The notes under the pieces: model-generated
The model's input: the letters and a program-made list of their open reading frames with translations, nothing else
Database searches by the model: none
What the model was told of the DNA's origin: nothing
From: Lentisphaeria bacterium
Lineage (GTDB): Bacteria > Verrucomicrobiota > Lentisphaeria > Oligosphaerales > Oligosphaeraceae
Assembly (NCBI GenBank): GCA_024405235.1
Contig: JAKSPA010000046.1
Coordinates: forward strand, 1 to 9,429
DNA length: 9,429 nt
Direction of reading: 5' to 3'
Shown here: piece after piece, positions 6,362-9,429 of the stretch
Layout: each line of letters starts with the position of its first letter
Position numbering within the stretch: position 1 is the first letter of the stretch
Made by a program: the position numbers and the translations under genes

Positions 6362-7882
6362 ATGGACACTTGGATTATCGCAATCATTGCCTCTGTCATT
6401 TTGATTTTCGTTGGAATTATCAGCTATGTCAAGGCGCCGCCAGACAAGGCGTATATCATCTCTGGTATCCGTCGCAGGACGATTATCGGCGGCGCTGGCT
6501 TCCGCGTTCCATTCTTTGAACGTCTTGACAAAGTGACTCTGGAGTTGATTCAGGTGGATGTGAAGACATCCGATCCTGTTCCCAATGCCGATTTCATCAA
6601 CGTCAACGTCGATGCCGTGGTGAATATCAAGATAGGCAAGAGCGGCGACATGCTTGAGAAGGCGGCGATGAACTTCCTGAATGCGAATCCGCAATACATC
6701 GCGAATGTCGCGAAGGAGGTTCTCGAAGGCAACATGCGTGAAATCGTCGGTCAGATGCACACGAAGGAGATGGTGCTCGACCGTCAGAAATTCGCCGACA
6801 TGGTGAAATCCAATGCCGATCCCGACCTTGCGCGAATGGGTCTGGAGATCGTTTCTTTCAATGTCCAGAATTTCAGCGACAACGACAAGGCGATCGAGAA
6901 TCTCGGTATCGACAACATTGCGCAGATTTCGAAGGACGCCGCAATTGCGCGCGCTCAGGCGGAACGTGATGTCGCAATCGCCCAGGCGGAGGCGGCGAAG
7001 GAGTCCAATGACGCACAAGTCATGGCGGAGACCGAAATCGCGAAGCGCCAGAACGAGCTGGAGATCAAGAAGGCTGAACTGAAGCGCGAAGCGGACACGC
7101 AGTATGCCATTGCAGAATCCGCCAAGAGCATTCAGGCGGAAGAACAGCGCAAGATCATCGAAGTCAAGAGCGGTGATGCGAATGTCGCGCGCCAGATGAA
7201 GGAAATCGAGATCAAGGAACGCGAGGTCGAAATCGCCGAAAAGAAACTCGATGCCGAAATTCGCAAGACTGCTGAGGCGAAGAAGTTTGCCGCACAGCAG
7301 GATGCCGACGCGAAGCTCTACCAGATTCAGAAGGAAGCTGAAGCGGATTTGGTGCGTCGTCAGAAGAATGCCGAGGCGCAGAAGTTCGAGGCCGAGCGCG
7401 AGGCCGATGCCAAAAAGGCGATAGCGTTGGCCGAAGCCGAAGCGAAGAAGTCGCTTGCGGAAGCAGAGCGCATCAAAGGCGAGAACGAGGCGCAGGTGAT
7501 TTCCGCGAAGGGTGACGCCGAGGCTGCCGCCATCAAGGCGAAGGCTCTTGCTGAAGCCGAAGGTATTCTCAAGAAGGCGGAAGCCATGAAGGAGTACCAG
7601 GACGCCGCAAAGATGGATCTGCAGCTGGCAGCCGTCAAGCTCTATTTCGAGAAGCTTCCGGATGTCGCACGCGCGGTTTCGGAGGGCTACTCCAAAGTCG
7701 ATAGAATCGTCATGTGGGGCGACAACGGCGGCAAGCTCGCCGAAGGCGTTACCAACAATGTCACGAAGCTTACCGAAATGGCGAAGGAGACTCTCGGAAT
7801 CGACATCGGAGGTCTCTTGAATGGCATTGGAACTCGTCTCGCCGGCACTAAGTCATCGGACGACGAAGGAAAGGACGCATAG
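6362..7882 (+). CDS. floA/floT-like: Flotillin (SPFH/band 7 family)
   Basis: Flotillins are membrane scaffold proteins that oligomerise and organise lipid and protein microdomains. The 506-residue protein starts with a single membrane segment (about residues 4-22). An SPFH/band 7 domain follows to about 190, including the conserved-looking PPDKAYIISG and GAGFRVPFFERLDKVTLEL (45-63). From about 190 to 415 it is a long helical coiled coil full of Ala-Glu and Ala-Lys repeats (AEAEAKK, AEAERIKGENEAQVISAKG), the hallmark of flotillins as opposed to prohibitins or HflK/C. The C-terminal part has a hydrophobic stretch (VRIVMW-like region about 446-452) and a Gly-rich helix (478-495). AAGGAGG at 6349-6355, six bases before the ATG, is the strongest ribosome binding site in the window. 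The length resembles FloT-type proteins. No NfeD-type partner lies beside it. It is 28 bases after pyrD, so co-transcription is possible. Confidence 0.93.
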   Translation: MDTWIIAIIASVILIFVGIISYVKAPPDKAYIISGIRRRTIIGGAGFRVPFFERLDKVTLELIQVDVKTSDPVPNADFINVNVDAVVNIKIGKSGDMLEKAAMNFLNANPQYIANVAKEVLEGNMREIVGQMHTKEMVLDRQKFADMVKSNADPDLARMGLEIVSFNVQNFSDNDKAIENLGIDNIAQISKDAAIARAQAERDVAIAQAEAAKESNDAQVMAETEIAKRQNELEIKKAELKREADTQYAIAESAKSIQAEEQRKIIEVKSGDANVARQMKEIEIKEREVEIAEKKLDAEIRKTAEAKKFAAQQDADAKLYQIQKEAEADLVRRQKNAEAQKFEAEREADAKKAIALAEAEAKKSLAEAERIKGENEAQVISAKGDAEAAAIKAKALAEAEGILKKAEAMKEYQDAAKMDLQLAAVKLYFEKLPDVARAVSEGYSKVDRIVMWGDNGGKLAEGVTNNVTKLTEMAKETLGIDIGGLLNGIGTRLAGTKSSDDEGKDA

Positions 7883-7896
7883 TCTTTCCGTTTCTT

Positions 7897-7933
7897 CCGC
7901 GCGCAGCATTTTGTTGCGCGCGGTTGTGTTTTG
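7897..7933 (+). terminator. Intrinsic terminator after flotillin
   Basis: CCGCGCGCAGC (7897-7907) pairs with GTTGCGCGCGG (7913-7923), eleven pairs with one G-T wobble, around the loop ATTTT. A T-rich tail (TTGTGTTTTG, 7924-7933) follows at once. It starts 14 bases after the flotillin stop. This is the most convincing terminator in the window and separates the housekeeping block from the SGNH hydrolase. Confidence 0.88.
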
Positions 7934-7960
7934 ACGCCGCGCTTTTGAACAAGTGGCGCC

Positions 7961-8770
7961 ATGAAGAGTCGCGTTGTTCACGAAAAGGATGCCCGCGCAT
8001 GGAACTGGCGGGTTGAGAAAATGCAAAACACACTAGACAAAACACAGTGGTTTGGAAAGCGCGTCGCGTTTCTTGGCGATTCAATTACCGACGAGATACA
8101 TGTCGGAACCACAAAGAACTACTGGGAGTTCCTCAAGGATTTCATGGGCATAGAGTATTTTGTCTATGGAATAAATGGCGCCCAGTGGAATGGTATCTTG
8201 GGGCAGGCGCAGAAACTAAAGGAAGAGCATCCGGACGACATTGACGCCATTTTCATCTTTGCTGGAACGAATGATTTCAATGGAAGCGTTTTGCCGGGAC
8301 AGTGGTGGAATATGACCACTGAAATCGTCAATAAGGACGGTGTTGTGGCACTCAAGCCGCGTCGCATCCTTTCCACAGACAACGCCACGCTTTGCGGCCG
8401 CATCAATAACGCCATGAAATTCATCAGACAGAACTTTCCTGTCCAGCAGATTGTGCTCATGACGCCGCTCCATCGTGGATTTGCAGAATTCGGTCCAAAC
8501 AATGTCCAGCCAGAAGAGACTTTCGCGAATTCCATCGGCCTCTTCGTGGAGGAGTATGTGGCGGTGATTAGGCAGGCGGCCGACATGTGGTCCACACCAC
8601 TCATCGATCTCTTCCGCAGCGCAAACCTTCATCCGCTTACGCCTAGCCACGCTCAGTTCTTCCATGATGACAAGACTGATCTCCTGCATCCGAACGCCTC
8701 CGGACATTGCAGAATGGCAAAGACCATGGCCTATCAGATGCTCGCATTGCCGTCCGATTTCAGGGAATAG
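7961..8770 (+). CDS. SGNH/GDSL hydrolase
   Basis: This is probably a serine esterase or acylhydrolase acting on an ester such as an acetylated carbohydrate; the substrate is unknown. In the 269-residue form the family blocks appear in order: GDSITDE with nucleophile S41; YGINGAQ with the oxyanion glycine near residue 70; GTND with N104; and DLLHPNASGH with D240 and H243 completing the catalytic triad. No signal peptide is evident, so it is predicted cytosolic. The ATG at 7961 gives the longest form but has no ribosome binding site and lies only 27 bases after the terminator tail. ATG at 8021 would remove 20 charged residues, begins 12 residues before the first strand (KRVAFLGDS), leaves more room for a promoter and is about equally likely. 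The TAG stop (8768-8770) lies inside the first unit of a 25-bp repeat array. It sits just before a DUF4434-like gene, suggesting a joint role in polysaccharide use (inference). Confidence 0.87.
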   Translation: MKSRVVHEKDARAWNWRVEKMQNTLDKTQWFGKRVAFLGDSITDEIHVGTTKNYWEFLKDFMGIEYFVYGINGAQWNGILGQAQKLKEEHPDDIDAIFIFAGTNDFNGSVLPGQWWNMTTEIVNKDGVVALKPRRILSTDNATLCGRINNAMKFIRQNFPVQQIVLMTPLHRGFAEFGPNNVQPEETFANSIGLFVEEYVAVIRQAADMWSTPLIDLFRSANLHPLTPSHAQFFHDDKTDLLHPNASGHCRMAKTMAYQMLALPSDFRE

Positions 8771-8840
8771 CCGCCGGAAATGGCTAGGCAAATAGCCGCC
8801 GGAAATGGCTAGGCAAATAGCCGCCTGAAATGGCTAGCCA
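8766..8840 (+). repeat. Three 25-bp tandem repeats with internal dyads
   Basis: Units lie at 8766-8790, 8791-8815 and 8816-8840. The first two are identical; the third differs at two bases (G to T at 8826, G to C at 8838). Each unit holds TAGCC and GGCTA nine bases apart, able to form a 5-bp stem; GGCTA of one unit can also pair with TAGCC of the next across six bases, so two pairing registers compete. The first unit supplies the TAG stop of the SGNH gene. A unit length of 25 is not a multiple of three, and there is no open frame across the array. This is not a CRISPR array, because the units touch without spacers. Possible roles are a REP-like element, a regulator binding array or an mRNA-stabilising 3' structure. 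Confidence 0.9.
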
Positions 8841-8851
8841 CCTAGATCATT

Positions 8852-8871
8852 CCGCGGAGCAAGCTCCGCGG
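8852..8871. repeat. Perfect GC-rich palindrome
   Basis: CCGCGGAGC (8852-8860) and GCTCCGCGG (8863-8871) are exact reverse complements around AA, giving a stem of up to nine pairs. There is no T run afterwards, so it is a poor rho-independent terminator. It could be a REP-like extragenic palindrome, a 3' mRNA stabiliser or a protein site; which of these is not decided by the sequence. Confidence 0.8.
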
Positions 8872-8880
8872 CACAAACCT

Positions 8881-8907
8881 AGTTCGGCTAGAACTGCCTG
8901 GAAAGGC
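8881..8907. repeat. Two small hairpins with degenerate copies of the array motif
   Basis: AGTTC (8881-8885) pairs with GAACT (8891-8895) around a GGCTA loop. GCCT (8896-8899) pairs with AGGC (8904-8907) around GGAA. Both contain or adjoin GGCTAG (8886-8891 and 8905-8910), the motif of the 25-bp units upstream, so they look like decayed members of the same family. An A-rich run and then the next gene follow. Confidence 0.5.
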
Positions 8908-8941
8908 TAGAAAAACAAAAAAACGCAATACATTTACAACC

Positions 8942-9429
8942 ATGCTCATCACAGGAACCTTTCTAGACGAAATCAGTTACGACATCCCCCACCAGAACTG
9001 GGGCGAGAAAGAATGGGATCTGGATTTTCAGGCGATGAAGAACTGCGGCATTGATACCGTCATTCTCATCCGATGCGGTCTTGGAAAATTCATAGCCTGC
9101 AAATCGAAAGTGCTTGTGGAGAAATTCGGCTGCTACGAACCTGAAACCGATTTGGTCGAACTCTTCCTCACGCTGGCTGACAAATACGGCATGACTTTCT
9201 ATTTCGGAACATACGATTTGGGTGGCGAGCAATCCGCAGAGGATGTAATGAAGGAACGCGAAATAAATTTCCCGCTGTGCGAAGAGATGTGGAAGAAGTA
9301 TTCTCATCACCCAAGCTTCAAAGGCTGGTATCTCTCGCTGGAATTCTCTCGCAGAAGCGATGTTCTGACGACATTCCAGTGCGATCTTGGCAAACATGTC
9401 AAGGCGCTTTCCGGAAATCTGCCTGTCAT
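8942..9429 (+). CDS. DUF4434-like glycosidase-type barrel protein, 5' part
   Basis: A frame open from the ATG at 8942 to the window edge encodes 162 residues, and the gene continues beyond. The N-terminus reads MLITGTFLDEIS, then DIPHQNWGEKEWDLDFQAMK, then CGIDTVILIRCG. This matches my memory of the DUF4434 family (Pfam PF14488), thought to fold as a glycosidase-like TIM barrel; it was not verified by a search. Later segments such as KYGMTFYFGTYD and HHPSFKGWYLSLEF have the alternating strand and helix pattern of a barrel, with the glutamate of LSLEF (E141) at a strand end where a barrel enzyme could place a catalytic acid. There is no signal peptide and no ribosome binding site; the upstream bases are A-rich. 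It lies 171 bases after the SGNH hydrolase, with the repeat array between them. A role in carbohydrate breakdown is inference. Confidence 0.75.
   Translation, partial: MLITGTFLDEISYDIPHQNWGEKEWDLDFQAMKNCGIDTVILIRCGLGKFIACKSKVLVEKFGCYEPETDLVELFLTLADKYGMTFYFGTYDLGGEQSAEDVMKEREINFPLCEEMWKKYSHHPSFKGWYLSLEFSRRSDVLTTFQCDLGKHVKALSGNLPV

Noticed and set aside
7931..7936. TTGACG as a -35 box for the SGNH gene
   Set aside because: No -10-like hexamer occurs 16 to 18 bases downstream, and the site lies partly in the terminator tail.
7954..7961. Palindrome TGGCGCCA touching the SGNH start codon as an operator
   Set aside because: Eight bases is too short to stand out in GC-rich DNA, and no promoter with sensible spacing was found around it.
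8766..8840. CRISPR array
   Set aside because: The repeats abut with no spacers, there are only three, and no cas genes are present.

Overview
This window reads as chromosomal DNA of a Gram-negative bacterium. All genes lie on the + strand: housekeeping and envelope genes fill roughly 0.2-7.9 kb, and a more accessory-looking stretch follows at 7.96-9.43 kb. Outer-membrane organisation is implied by a Pal/OmpA-type lipoprotein and a LysM lipoprotein. Coding DNA is moderately GC-rich, while the first 226 bases are strikingly AT-rich. The mixture of strong Shine-Dalgarno sites (LysM lipoprotein, flotillin) and starts with none (pal, the SGNH gene, the last gene), together with a DUF4434-type protein at the right edge, suggests a PVC-group organism (Lentisphaerota/Verrucomicrobiota-like). 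That assignment is inference and was not tested by a search.

Layout. 1-226: AT-rich non-coding leader with small hairpins. 227-1867: pal, a MutT-like Nudix hydrolase and hypoxanthine phosphoribosyltransferase (hpt), closely spaced. 1864-3279: murD, whose ATG overlaps the hpt stop as ATGA, so these four genes probably form one transcription unit. 3280-3393: a gap with GC-rich, mutually exclusive hairpins followed by a T6 run. 3394-4533: a lipoprotein with three LysM domains. 4585-5253: ruvC, with all four catalytic acidic residues and an unusual N-terminal extension. 5410-6333: a class 1B-like dihydroorotate dehydrogenase. 6362-7882: flotillin with a strong RBS and, directly downstream, the best intrinsic terminator in the window. 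7961-8770: an SGNH/GDSL hydrolase. 8766-8910: a hairpin-rich tandem repeat array. 8942-9429: the 5' part of a DUF4434-like protein that runs off the window.

Functional reading. Pal, MurD, the LysM lipoprotein and flotillin concern the envelope: peptidoglycan precursor synthesis, tethering of the outer membrane to peptidoglycan, and membrane organisation. MutT, Hpt and PyrD concern nucleotide pool cleaning, purine salvage and pyrimidine synthesis. RuvC resolves Holliday junctions. The SGNH hydrolase and DUF4434 protein are plausibly carbohydrate- or ester-directed but of unknown substrate.

No complete novel system (CRISPR, phage defence, transposon, secondary-metabolite cluster) is visible. 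The strongest unexplained signal is the intergenic array at 8766-8910: three 25-bp tandem units, the first supplying the stop codon of the hydrolase, each able to fold, with a dense cluster of the otherwise rare tetranucleotide CTAG and a perfect GC-rich palindrome beside it.
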